From: Acidobacteria bacterium RIFCSPLOWO2_12_FULL_54_10
GTDB lineage: Bacteria > Acidobacteriota > Terriglobia > 2-12-FULL-54-10
NCBI GenBank assembly: GCA_001767075.1
Contig: MEKX01000115.1
Span: forward strand, 1 to 35,314
Length of the DNA stretch: 35,314 nt
Direction of reading: 5' to 3'
The position numbers and the translations under genes are program-made. The notes below the pieces were generated by a model. It saw only the letters and a list, made by a program, of their open reading frames with translations. It had not been told where the DNA came from and did no database searches. This document shows, piece after piece, positions 1 through 7,861 of the stretch (position 1 is its first letter; each line of letters begins with the position of its first letter).

Positions 1-675
1 TTACCCCTCGAACTCGACGAAACTCCCCCGATCCAAGGCTGGAAGACGTTGCCTGCTTTCTTAGGAATGCCCGTGGAGTATGAAAGCCACGCATTGCAGC
101 GCCTTCCCTGGGCGACCTGGGGGCTGGCGGCGGCGGTTAGCTTGGTCAGCCTTCTGGCGTTCCTGAACATGGAGAAAGCGGTCCGGGACTTCGCTTTGAT
201 CCCAGCCGAGGTGGGGCGGTACTGGGGACTGACCTTGCTGACGGCGTTTTTCCTCCACGGCAGCTGGCTTCAGCTACTCGGCAACATCTATTTTCTTTTG
301 ATCTTCGGGGACGATGTGGAAGACTACCTGGGCAAGGGGCGTTTTTTAATGGTGTTGCTGCTGGCTGCCGTGACGGGCGGCGTGCTGCACACCTTGGGGC
401 ATCCAGACTCCACAATCCCTGTCGTCGGGGCCAGCGCCGGGGTTTCCGGCATCCTGTTTCTTTACGGTTTGCAATATCCGCGAGCGCGATTGGGGTTCCT
501 GATCCGGTATTTCTTTCTCTTTCGCTGGATTCGTTTGCGTGCATGGATGTACGTGCTTCTTTGGATTCTTATCCAATCCATCGGAGCCTCGCAGCAAATT
601 CCCGGTGTTACGCAGGTTTCCTTCTTGGGTCACCTAGGGGGTGCCACAATCGGGTTTTTATTTTGGCTGTTATAG
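1..675 (+). CDS. Rhomboid family intramembrane serine protease, 5' end outside window
   Basis: This is a polytopic membrane protease expected to cut transmembrane substrates inside the bilayer. The frame is open to base 1 with no stop, so the N-terminus lies upstream; the TTG at 49 is only the first possible start codon inside the window. Rhomboid hallmarks are the catalytic serine motif GASAGVSG, encoded near 430-455, and a C-terminal GHLGG histidine motif near 630-645. Several hydrophobic helices separate them, and a WLQLLGNIYFL segment fits the rhomboid helix-2 region. The protein stops directly after the last helix, as in short bacterial rhomboids. No operon partner is visible in the window. 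Confidence 0.88.
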   Translation, partial: LPLELDETPPIQGWKTLPAFLGMPVEYESHALQRLPWATWGLAAAVSLVSLLAFLNMEKAVRDFALIPAEVGRYWGLTLLTAFFLHGSWLQLLGNIYFLLIFGDDVEDYLGKGRFLMVLLLAAVTGGVLHTLGHPDSTIPVVGASAGVSGILFLYGLQYPRARLGFLIRYFFLFRWIRLRAWMYVLLWILIQSIGASQQIPGVTQVSFLGHLGGATIGFLFWLL

Positions 676-912
676 AGATGTAGCCTTCCCGCCCCTGCGA
701 AGAGCTGATCGTCAAGGCTGTATTTTCCCTTTGCTATGCTGTAGTGTGGACTTATAGCAATTGGCAATGGAGACGAATGATTGGCCAGCGATCTGACACC
801 CCGTTCGTGCCGATTCTTGCAACCATTCCAGTAAACGCTGCATCGATAAAGTTATACTAGAACCGATCCAATCGCAGGGTTCTCCGGGGCGAACTTTCAA
901 AAAACAACGGGG
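676..912. other. Intergenic spacer, no gene recognised
   Basis: This 237-base spacer separates the rhomboid gene from the cupredoxin gene. A TATACT at 853-858 could be a -10 element for the downstream gene, but I see no convincing -35 at the right distance. A long minus-strand reading frame crosses the spacer and the cupredoxin gene; I treat it as a shadow. Confidence 0.4.
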
Positions 913-1323
913 ATGTGTATGAATCAGCTTGCTCTTTTTTCCAATATTCTCAGGGCTTTTTGCTTCCTCGCTGCATTGAACTTGCCCGCATGGGCCGGTT
1001 CCGCAGCCGCGCAAGGACAATCGGGAACTCCGGTGCACGATATCCGCATGACGCTGAAAAAGTATGAATATCAGCCCAATGAAATTCGAGTGAAGCAAGG
1101 GGAACGTGTGCGAATCGTCTTGACAGCGCTCGACCGCAAGCACGGTTTCCAAATCAAGGAAATGGGCATCAACACCGAAGTAGAAAAAGGGAAGGAAACC
1201 GTTGTAGAGTTTGTGGCCTCGCAAGCCGGGGAGTTTCAATTTGGATGCTCGGTGTTCTGCGGGTTGGGTCACCGGCGCGTGAAAGGCACGCTCATTGTCG
1301 AGCCTGCCAGTAGTTCCCCCTAG
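913..1323 (+). CDS. Secreted CuA-like cupredoxin domain protein lacking the Met ligand
   Basis: This small periplasmic or exported copper protein has 136 residues. An N-terminal hydrophobic signal sequence (about 5-34) ends near an AAAQG cleavage-like site, and a single cupredoxin fold follows. The C-terminal C112-x3-C116-x3-H120 arrangement and the upstream H77 match the CuA site of cytochrome oxidase subunit II. The position of the CuA methionine (two after the last His gap) is Val123, and the CuA glutamate position is Val114. It may therefore hold a modified CuA centre or serve copper transfer. ATG at 913 and ATG at 919 are both possible; the GGGG at 909-912 suits 919 better. The type III PKS follows 70 bases downstream and may be cotranscribed. 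Confidence 0.8.
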   Translation: MCMNQLALFSNILRAFCFLAALNLPAWAGSAAAQGQSGTPVHDIRMTLKKYEYQPNEIRVKQGERVRIVLTALDRKHGFQIKEMGINTEVEKGKETVVEFVASQAGEFQFGCSVFCGLGHRRVKGTLIVEPASSSP

Positions 1324-1393
1324 GGGCATAAACTGCCTCCAACAAGGCTGTTCAAGATGAAGGTGGAACCATAGAGGAACCGAAAGGGGGCGG

Positions 1394-2428
1394 ATGGAAA
1401 ATCCAGAGCCACGCATCCTGTCGTTGGCGACGGCTGTTCCGCCACAGCGCTTCACGCAGGAGGAGACGCTACAATTGGCGGGCTACACCAGCCCCGCCGC
1501 CCGCAGAATCTTTCTAAACAGTGACATTGATTATCGCCACCTTTACATCCGCCCATCTGACCGGGTGCCCCACGAAGACCCTGACGAACTACACCATCGC
1601 TACAAAGAAGGAGCTGTCTTGCTGGCGCGGCAGGCAGCGGAAAATTGTTTGGCGAAAGCTGGGATGGCCGCGTCGGAAATAGATTGTATCCTCGTCTGCT
1701 CCTCCACGGGGTATCTTTGTCCCGACCTCGCTACCATCCTGTTCAAGGAAATGCAACTGTCCCCGCGAATCCAGCGGGGAACGCTTTTGGGATTAGGCTG
1801 CGCCGGAGCGTTGCCCTTATTGCAGCGCGGGGTGGACCACGCCTTGGCCTATCCGGATCACCGGGTCTTGCTGATTGCCATAGAGATTTGCTCCGCAGCC
1901 TATTTCCTGGACGACACCCTGGAGACTGTGGTTGGCAACGCTATCTGCTCCGATGGAGCAGGCGCTTGCTTGCTCACTGGCACAGCCAATGCAGGTCCCC
2001 GCATCACCGGCTTTGCCACGGTGTTGGACTGCAACTGCCAAAGCTCGGTGGGCTTTGCCCAACGACAGGGCAAGTTGCGCATCATCTTGTCCCCACACAT
2101 CCGAGAGCTGGCGCCCCCGATGATAGACCGCGTCCTCGACGAACTGCTGCTGCCGCGCGGCCTGCGGCGCTCGGACATCCGTTTCTGGTGCCTGCACCCC
2201 GGAGGCCGGAAGGTCATTGACCACGTTCAGCAAGCGCTCGGTCTGAGCGATGAAGACGTCTCCGTCTCCCGCCATGTCCTGAGGAACTACGGAAACATGT
2301 CCTCCGCCACGGTTCTCTTTGTGTTGGAGGAAATGGCGCGAAGCGGATGCCCGCGCTCTGGGGATCGAGGGGTCTTAATCGCTCTAGGCCCAGGCTTCGC
2401 CGCCGAGGCCGCTTTGCTGGAATGGTAA
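1394..2428 (+). CDS. Type III polyketide synthase (chalcone/stilbene synthase-like)
   Basis: A cytosolic homodimeric ketosynthase that extends an acyl-CoA with malonyl-CoA and cyclises it to a resorcinol or pyrone. All three catalytic residues are visible: Cys136 in GLGCAGALPL, His268 in CLHPGG and Asn301 in YGNMSSA, the last being the chalcone-synthase signature. The length (344 residues) is normal for bacterial members. The ATG at 1394 follows a purine-rich AAAGGGGGCGG. A methyltransferase lies 78 bases downstream, the usual arrangement in bacterial alkylresorcinol-type clusters, so the product may be a methylated phenolic lipid or quinone-like compound. The starter unit cannot be read from the sequence. 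Confidence 0.9.
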   Translation: MENPEPRILSLATAVPPQRFTQEETLQLAGYTSPAARRIFLNSDIDYRHLYIRPSDRVPHEDPDELHHRYKEGAVLLARQAAENCLAKAGMAASEIDCILVCSSTGYLCPDLATILFKEMQLSPRIQRGTLLGLGCAGALPLLQRGVDHALAYPDHRVLLIAIEICSAAYFLDDTLETVVGNAICSDGAGACLLTGTANAGPRITGFATVLDCNCQSSVGFAQRQGKLRIILSPHIRELAPPMIDRVLDELLLPRGLRRSDIRFWCLHPGGRKVIDHVQQALGLSDEDVSVSRHVLRNYGNMSSATVLFVLEEMARSGCPRSGDRGVLIALGPGFAAEAALLEW

Positions 2429-2453
2429 GCAGGCGCCGACGCACTCTATCGGC

Positions 2454-2489
2454 AAAACCGACGAAACCGAAAAAACCGATAAAACCGAA
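2454..2489 (+). repeat. Four tandem 9-bp units (AAAACCGAN)
   Basis: Four consecutive 9-base units lie between the polyketide synthase and methyltransferase genes: AAAACCGAC, GAAACCGAA, AAAACCGAT and AAAACCGAA. A second array of the same kind, in the opposite orientation, sits at 30591-30626 inside the 3' end of moaC. Both share the 13-mer CCGATAAAACCGA. Confidence 0.85.
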
Positions 2490-2506
2490 TTTAGCCCATC
2501 ACGGCA

Positions 2507-3232
2507 GTGCCCAATTTTTCTTCGCGAAAACTCGTCTCGGAACTGATTGATGGGGGCCATATGCCCGAGGACAAGGTACGGCGCAATCTATTGGACCTCC
2601 GCCGCATCAACCGGCTTTTCGGGAGCCGGCGACTTTTATTGGAAGCCATCCAAAATCAGGTCACACGTCGCGGACTCACCCGATTCACCGTCCTGGACCT
2701 TGCCAGCGGGTCGTGCGACATGCCGCTTGCCATTCTGCATTGGGCGGAGCAACAAGGGCTGGAAGCTCAAATCGTTGCCCTGGAATACTGGCACCGCTAC
2801 CTGGCGATGTTTCAACGGGAACTGACATCCTATCCCCGGTTGCATCCCATCGTAGCTGATGTTTTCTGTGCGCCGGTCGCGGACCATGCTTTTGACTTCG
2901 TCGTCTGCAATCACTTCTTTCATCATCTGACGGAAGAGCGTGCCATCGAGCTTTTGCGGGCAATGACCCGCTGGGCGCGCACCGCCGTCATCGTCAACGA
3001 TCTGGACCGGCAGGCAATTCCCTATTATTTCTTCCGACTGTTCCACCTCTTTTTCACCACTAGCTCGATGAGCCGCGTCGACGGCCTGGCTTCGTTTCAA
3101 CAAGCGTTCCGCATGGAAGAACTGGAGCGAGTAGCAAGGCAGGCTGGTCTTGAAAATGTCCGCATCGAGCGACGTTGGCCGTTCCGCCTGCTTTTGGTAT
3201 CTGAGCTTTCACCAACACCAGAGTCCCGCTGA
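2507..3232 (+). CDS. SAM-dependent methyltransferase paired with the type III PKS
   Basis: Class I methyltransferase, 241 residues, probably methylating the product of the adjacent polyketide synthase. The SAM-binding motif I is VLDLASGSCDMP near residue 63, followed by the acidic loop and the VADVFCAP and FDFVVCNHFFHHL motifs typical of UbiE-like enzymes. The GTG at 2507 is preferred over ATG 2561 because the N-terminal stretch with ELID and NLLDLRRINRLFG resembles the conserved N-terminus of methyltransferases beside type III PKS genes. An in-frame TAG just upstream rules out a longer start. There is no clear Shine-Dalgarno sequence, so translation may depend on the upstream gene. Confidence 0.82.
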   Translation: MPNFSSRKLVSELIDGGHMPEDKVRRNLLDLRRINRLFGSRRLLLEAIQNQVTRRGLTRFTVLDLASGSCDMPLAILHWAEQQGLEAQIVALEYWHRYLAMFQRELTSYPRLHPIVADVFCAPVADHAFDFVVCNHFFHHLTEERAIELLRAMTRWARTAVIVNDLDRQAIPYYFFRLFHLFFTTSSMSRVDGLASFQQAFRMEELERVARQAGLENVRIERRWPFRLLLVSELSPTPESR

Positions 3233-3559
3233 GAAATACCGCCCGTGTGCGGGCCAGTAATGCAGGTGACGGTAAAGCCTTTGACAGACCGCCAGTATTT
3301 AATCGATTGGCAAGTTTCATCGTCTCATCATTAACTCTGGTCTTAATCTTCTTTGCCTTCTGTTCATTATCGCTGCAGCTTGCTCGTTAGGTGAAAACTC
3401 TCAGCGATTGGGCTAAACTTCCCAATGTTTTTTTTGGCTTGCGATCATTTGCTGTAATATATTCAAAAGGAAAGAGTTCCGTAACCATTTCCACTGGGAT
3501 TTGGAACGGCAATTGCCTATCTTAAGAGTTAGGAAGGCTGCAAGAAAGGAGGTGGTCCT
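3233..3559. other. Intergenic region, possible promoter for the diheme cytochrome
   Basis: No gene is seen in these 327 bases. A short GCCCG/CGGGC hairpin lies just after the methyltransferase stop but lacks a T tract. A TATATT around 3457-3462 preceded by TTGGCT about 18 bases earlier is a weak promoter candidate. A strong AAGGAGGTGG ribosome-binding site ends the region just before the cytochrome start codon. Confidence 0.35.
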
Positions 3560-4480
3560 ATGCTCCCACATCGTAGCCATTTCCCACATCGTCATTCTGT
3601 CCATTCCCACTGGAAGCGATGGTTCTTCATTCTAATGCTGCTCTTGTTGTACCTATTTTTTCTGGTCAGCCATGTAAGTGGCCAGCATGGGGCTCCGTGG
3701 CATTGGATGCACATGCACAGGACTCTTGTTTCCTGGACGTCGGTGACGGTGGGTACTCCGCCAGCGGCAGAAACCAAAATGCTGGCTTTAGGGAAGGAGA
3801 TTTACCGCAACAACTGCACAGTTTGCCACGGCGATACTGGCAAGGGGGATGGAAGATGGGCCAACTATCTGACACCCCGGCCGCGTAACTTCACCCGCGG
3901 AATCTTTCGCTTCAAGAGCACCCCGAGCAGCACGTTGCCTACCGATAAAGACCTGTTTCGGACGGTCTCCGCAGGCGTCAATGGCACGGCCATGCCGTCC
4001 TGGCAGTTTGTTCTTCCTGAAAAAGAACGCTGGGCGGTGGCATCCTACTTGAAGACTCTTTCCAAGGACTTTGCAGAGGAGGCATCTGGCAAGCCAATTG
4101 TTCTGGCTCCCGAGCCTGACATCACCCCGGAGCGAGTAGCTCGTGGGGAGCAGATTTTCCGGAAGAATTGTGTGGAGTGCCACGGACCGGAAGGATACGG
4201 CGACGGCCCCTCCGCCTGGAATATGGAAGACTCCTTTGGCGATCCGATTGAACCGCGCAACTTCCACCGAGTGGCAGAATTCAAACGAGGCCATCCGTTA
4301 GGCGATATTGCCTTGGCCGTGGCCACCGGCAGCGATGGCACTCCCATGTCCTCTTTCAGTCCCTTGGGAAAAGAGGCCATCTGGAACGTGGCCATCTCTG
4401 TCATTTACTTGGCGGAGAATGAGGAAGAAGGATCAGAGCCTGGCGGCTGCTGCTCGATGGGGATGGGAATGAGAATGTAG
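3560..4480 (+). CDS. Membrane-anchored diheme cytochrome c
   Basis: A 306-residue electron carrier with one N-terminal membrane helix (about 21-38) and two mono-haem cytochrome c domains facing the periplasm. Haem motifs are C86-x-x-C89-H90 and C204-x-x-C207-H208; Met145 and Met263 in the sequences AMPSW and PMSSF are the likely sixth ligands. The N-terminus is His-rich before the helix, and the C-terminus ends in an unusual GGCCSMGMGM tail rich in Cys and Met, which could bind a metal. AAGGAGGTGG lies about 5 bases before the ATG, so initiation should be strong. No oxidase or reductase partner is adjacent; a terminator-like hairpin follows. Confidence 0.92.
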   Translation: MLPHRSHFPHRHSVHSHWKRWFFILMLLLLYLFFLVSHVSGQHGAPWHWMHMHRTLVSWTSVTVGTPPAAETKMLALGKEIYRNNCTVCHGDTGKGDGRWANYLTPRPRNFTRGIFRFKSTPSSTLPTDKDLFRTVSAGVNGTAMPSWQFVLPEKERWAVASYLKTLSKDFAEEASGKPIVLAPEPDITPERVARGEQIFRKNCVECHGPEGYGDGPSAWNMEDSFGDPIEPRNFHRVAEFKRGHPLGDIALAVATGSDGTPMSSFSPLGKEAIWNVAISVIYLAENEEEGSEPGGCCSMGMGMRM

Positions 4481-4515
4481 TAGGACCTGGCAGGCTAATA
4501 CAGTTTTTCTTTCCT

Positions 4516-4540
4516 GGCGCAAAGGGTAGCGCCTTTTCTT
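4516..4540 (+). terminator. Rho-independent terminator after diheme cytochrome c
   Basis: GGCGC (4516-4520) pairs with GCGCC (4529-4533) around an 8-base loop, followed directly by TTTTCTT. The position 35 bases after the cytochrome stop codon fits transcription termination. Confidence 0.6.
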
Positions 4541-4766
4541 GCTTCTAAGGCGGGCGAAACAAATGCTGCCATATAAGTCCTGGCGGTGAGAAGGAAGTCC
4601 AACTGAGGCGCGAGAGCAACGGGACCCCAAAATCAAAGTAGTGGACCACTCGTCGTGCGACAGCCCCGGCCTGTGCGGAGTGCAAGCGCCGAATCGCTAG
4701 GGAGGGTAGAGAGGCCCTATATTGACCATGTCTTTGACCAGGGTCTATGGATCGAGGGCGTGGAAT

Positions 4767-4979
4767 ATGGAGCAAATAGCGATTTCCAAGTTCAAAGCCA
4801 CCTGCCGGGCAGTCCTGGAAAGGGTTCGACGCACGCGGAAGTCCGTCCTGGGCACCCGATTCGGGAAGCCGGTGGCGGAAGTGGTGTCTCCGCCTCCACC
4901 GACGCGACCGGCGCGCTGGCGTCTGGAGTGCAAAAAAAATTTAAATTGCGGTTGTGAACGAGCCGGTTGGATGTTATAG
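4767..4979 (+). pseudogene. Orphan Phd/YefM-type antitoxin remnant
   Basis: From ATG 4767 the frame encodes MEQIAISKFKATC, then LERVRRTRKSVLGTRFGKPVAEVVSP-like sequence, closely matching the DNA-binding half of Phd/YefM antitoxins (ISKFKAT, TR-x-GKPVAEVV). After the proline-rich linker and the Trp normally followed by LG, the sequence departs from the family and ends within about 20 residues, so the toxin-neutralising tail is missing. No PIN or RelE-type toxin follows; the next gene is a secreted hydrolase whose promoter overlaps this 3' end. It is probably a decayed toxin-antitoxin locus, though a short autonomous DNA-binding protein cannot be excluded. Confidence 0.6.
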
Positions 4980-4980
4980 T
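4952..4980 (+). promoter_or_regulatory. Sigma-70-type promoter for the CocE/NonD hydrolase
   Basis: TTGTGA (4952-4957), a 17-base spacer and TATAGT (4975-4980) with an extended TG-n just before the -10. The predicted transcript starts about 55 bases before the ATG at 5041. Confidence 0.6.
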
Positions 4981-4990
4981 GTTGTCGCTT

Positions 4991-5012
4991 TGGACGTCAA
5001 AATGGACGTCAA
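4991..5012 (+). repeat. Two direct TGGACGTCAA units, possible operator
   Basis: TGGACGTCAA occurs at 4991-5000 and again at 5003-5012, each centred on the palindrome GACGTC. The pair sits immediately downstream of the predicted transcription start, a suitable place for a repressor to bind, but no regulator can be assigned. Confidence 0.5.
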
Positions 5013-5040
5013 TATTGAAATCCTGGTTGAGGTGTTCACA

Positions 5041-7425
5041 ATGAAAAAATTAAGCATGTTTCTATTCTTCGCAGTTATGGCGGTTGTCCTCGTGGAAGGG
5101 CAGATGTATGCTGCCCCCCAAGCGGCTCAAGGACAGGAAATCCAGACAGGAGTGTTCTATCTCGTCGAAGGACTCTCGTATCGGACCCCAACGCTGAATG
5201 GCATAACCAACAGCAAGGGAGAGTTCCGGTATCGTCCGGGCGAGACCGTCACCTTTGCAATTGGTGATTTTGTAATCGGCTCTAATCCCGGAGCCAAGCG
5301 GCTGTCGACCAACAACCTGGTTTTCGGCACCAATGGGGACTTCGGCGAAAAATACGGCAAGAAGCTCAAAAAACCAGAGGCTACCAATCTGGCCAGATTC
5401 GTGCAGAGCCTCGACGAGGACAACAATGTCGAAAACGGCATAACCATCTCCGCCCAAACCAGGGAGGTGGTCTCGCAATACAAGCGCAGGATTCAATTCG
5501 CCGTAAGTGAAACAGCTTTCACCGAACCCAACCTCAACGCTCTCTTCACAAGACTCAACAAGACGCTCCGGAGCCCGGCCCAGGCCAGGAACTACGAGCG
5601 CTGGACGCTGCTCGGGGTCCAGGCTGCGTCCTATGTCAAAATCCCCATGCGGGACGGCAACTATGTGATGGCCTATATTTACCGTCCGATAGACGACGGC
5701 AAGTATCCAGCTATTGTGACCATAGGAACTTACGGAATGTCTACGTACAGGCGCTGCGCTTGCAACCCAAAAGAAGAGATGGAGAAAGCGGCCGAGCTGG
5801 ACGCATTCTTCGAAGGGAACTACGCCAATCTGCCCTCTGAGAGATTTGAGATTGCAGACGCGTGGTATTGGGCTCCCAAGGGGTACGTCATTGTCCATAT
5901 CGATGGCCGTGGTGTCTGCCACACTCCTGGCGTTCTCAGTAATTATAGCGTGCAAGAAGAAGAAGACTTTTACGACTCCATCGAGTGGGCCGGGGTACAG
6001 CCTTGGTCCAACGGCAACGTCGGCACATTGGGTGCCTCGATGTACGGGATCAATCAGGTCGCTGCTGCCTCACTGCAACCGCCGCACCTGAAAGCGATGA
6101 TCACCATCGTTGGGGACGTGAGTCATTACCGCGATATTGTGTATGCCGGCGGTATCCTCAACACGGCGCAGCACCGTAGCAACACTAGCAAAACAACAGG
6201 CTGGTATTTTAACTCGGTGAAATATAATCGGTGTCTCGGCCAGAAGACTTATGAGGACACCTACAGCGACAAGGAGACGTATTGGCTCGCCCATCCATTC
6301 AACGAAGCGCCCTGGTATGGCACTCATGACATTGCATCTCCAGATAAGAAATACGACGTCAACCCTCCCTTGGAAGTTGACGCGGAGATCAGCAAGGTCG
6401 TCGTGCCCATACGAGTCGTACAGGCCATAGAACACGCGAACCATCAGCACACGAAGGGCATGTTTGAAGTCTATCTGGGGGCCGCCTCCAAAGACAAACA
6501 ATTGATGATGATTAATGGAAACGATATAGATGGCTGGATGTTCACCAGTCTTGCCCTGGAGGGCCCTGATGGCGACCTGGCTTGGCTCGATCACTGGCTC
6601 AAAGGCATAGACAACGGCGTGGAAAAGGGAGCAAAGTTTCGATTTATGGTGCGCACGGGTGACGGCGGGTGGTATTGGCGGAACGAAAGCGATTATCCAG
6701 TTCCTAACACCGAATACAGGAAGTACTACCTGGACGCTGGGCCTTCTAGCTGGGCAGGCGATGGCATGAGAAACGATTTCATGAAGCTCTCGACCTCCGC
6801 ACCCGCAGCAAAAACGAGCAAATCGTATTCTGCGGACTATACATCCTATGTATTGGCCCCAGGCATCGTTAAGCCCGGCGGCGCTCAGCCGTGCTGGGCT
6901 CCTGGTGTGTCGTTTGTAACCGAACCGCTGCCCGCGGATGTGGTGATCGCGGGTTATGTCAAGCTGCAACTGTGGGTATCCTCGACGTCATCCGACATGG
7001 ATATTTTCGCCTCCGTGCGGGCGATGGACAAAAACAACCAGGAGATCCCGTATGAACTGATGCCAAGAGGTGGGTACTATCCCATAGGGATAGGGTGGCA
7101 AAAGGTATCCCACCGGGTATTGGACAAAGCCAAATCAACTATCTACCGTTCGTGGACCACGGATAAGTCGGCGGATTATGCTCCACTGAAGTCTCCCAAT
7201 GATATTGTACAAGTCGACGTTACGATCGAGCCGACGACTGCGCACTTCCATCAAGGAGACCGGATCCGATTGGATGTCCAGCCCGTTGACGGCTGTGACT
7301 ACGGGAGTCCGCAGGGGTTTCCTTACGCTTACGATTCCGAATACCATCGGGATGCGGCGAACGTGATCCACACGGGTCCTGACCATCCGTCGTATCTGCA
7401 ACTTCCGGTCCTCCCGGCAAAGTAA
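5041..7425 (+). CDS. Secreted CocE/NonD (S15-like) alpha/beta hydrolase with extra N-terminal domain
   Basis: A 794-residue exported protein starting at ATG 5041, where a GAGGTG ribosome-binding site and a clear signal peptide (MKKLSMFLFFAVM...) support this start over upstream codons. Residues about 35-160 form a domain with the pattern V-GLSY...NGITNSKGEFRY-PGETVTFAIG, also found in other secreted and surface proteins. An alpha/beta hydrolase domain follows with nucleophile Ser333 in GASMYG, then a PepX_C-like beta domain (about 560-790). In CocE/NonD enzymes an Asp and a His complete the triad; the equivalent segments here (around AIEHANHQHTKG and INGNDIDGW) do not show the usual W-x-D and PW-x-H patterns. 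The substrate is unknown. It is monocistronic, with its own promoter. Confidence 0.82.
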   Translation: MKKLSMFLFFAVMAVVLVEGQMYAAPQAAQGQEIQTGVFYLVEGLSYRTPTLNGITNSKGEFRYRPGETVTFAIGDFVIGSNPGAKRLSTNNLVFGTNGDFGEKYGKKLKKPEATNLARFVQSLDEDNNVENGITISAQTREVVSQYKRRIQFAVSETAFTEPNLNALFTRLNKTLRSPAQARNYERWTLLGVQAASYVKIPMRDGNYVMAYIYRPIDDGKYPAIVTIGTYGMSTYRRCACNPKEEMEKAAELDAFFEGNYANLPSERFEIADAWYWAPKGYVIVHIDGRGVCHTPGVLSNYSVQEEEDFYDSIEWAGVQPWSNGNVGTLGASMYGINQVAAASLQPPHLKAMITIVGDVSHYRDIVYAGGILNTAQHRSNTSKTTGWYFNSVKYNRCLGQKTYEDTYSDKETYWLAHPFNEAPWYGTHDIASPDKKYDVNPPLEVDAEISKVVVPIRVVQAIEHANHQHTKGMFEVYLGAASKDKQLMMINGNDIDGWMFTSLALEGPDGDLAWLDHWLKGIDNGVEKGAKFRFMVRTGDGGWYWRNESDYPVPNTEYRKYYLDAGPSSWAGDGMRNDFMKLSTSAPAAKTSKSYSADYTSYVLAPGIVKPGGAQPCWAPGVSFVTEPLPADVVIAGYVKLQLWVSSTSSDMDIFASVRAMDKNNQEIPYELMPRGGYYPIGIGWQKVSHRVLDKAKSTIYRSWTTDKSADYAPLKSPNDIVQVDVTIEPTTAHFHQGDRIRLDVQPVDGCDYGSPQGFPYAYDSEYHRDAANVIHTGPDHPSYLQLPVLPAK

Positions 7426-7472
7426 GCGGGGCGCGGACCGGTGCAGTATCCGGCAAATAAGTGAAGGACCGG

Positions 7473-7527
7473 CGGCGGCCAGTTCGCAAATTGCGTGCAA
7501 GGACACGCGGATGCAAACTGGCCGCCG
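7473..7527 (+). terminator. GC-rich hairpin after the hydrolase gene
   Basis: CGGCGGCCAGTT (7473-7484) and AACTGGCCGCCG (7516-7527) are perfect 12-base inverted repeats around a 31-base loop, starting 48 bases after the stop codon. There is no T tract, so it may be a factor-assisted terminator or the scar of a mobile element. Confidence 0.45.
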
Positions 7528-7861
7528 TTACTACCTAGCTATCCTCGCTCTACTCCGGCTTGGTTTAGCGATGAGACGGAACCATGTTTTGGCTCTTACA
7601 GTTTCTCATTCAGAATAGAAGCTAGGTACAGAAACTCTCCCGCCCCGTGGTTTCTCGGTTTCATTACCCGCCAGGTGTAGTTGCCCCATCGGGACCCCAC
7701 AGATCGGTTTCTGGTCGTTACGGCCAGGGTCTTCGGTTCGACGCTGGTCACCGTTGACGAGCGGCTCCTAAACACAAGGGGCCTCTCCATTCTGGCAAAT
7801 CGCTAAAAGCTACCATTGATTATTACATAATATAGTGACAGTTTCAACGGTTTGAGCCATC
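7528..7861. other. Intergenic region, no gene recognised
   Basis: These 334 bases lie between the hairpin and the IS630 remnant. Short reading frames exist on both strands, but none resembles a known protein. The stretch just before 7862 is AT-rich (TTGATTATTACATAATATAG) and may be the left flank of the IS. Confidence 0.35.

Noticed and set aside
712-1455. Long minus-strand reading frame across the cupredoxin gene
   Set aside because: Its translation has no recognisable family and it lies opposite a gene with clear signal peptide and metal ligands. It is a shadow.
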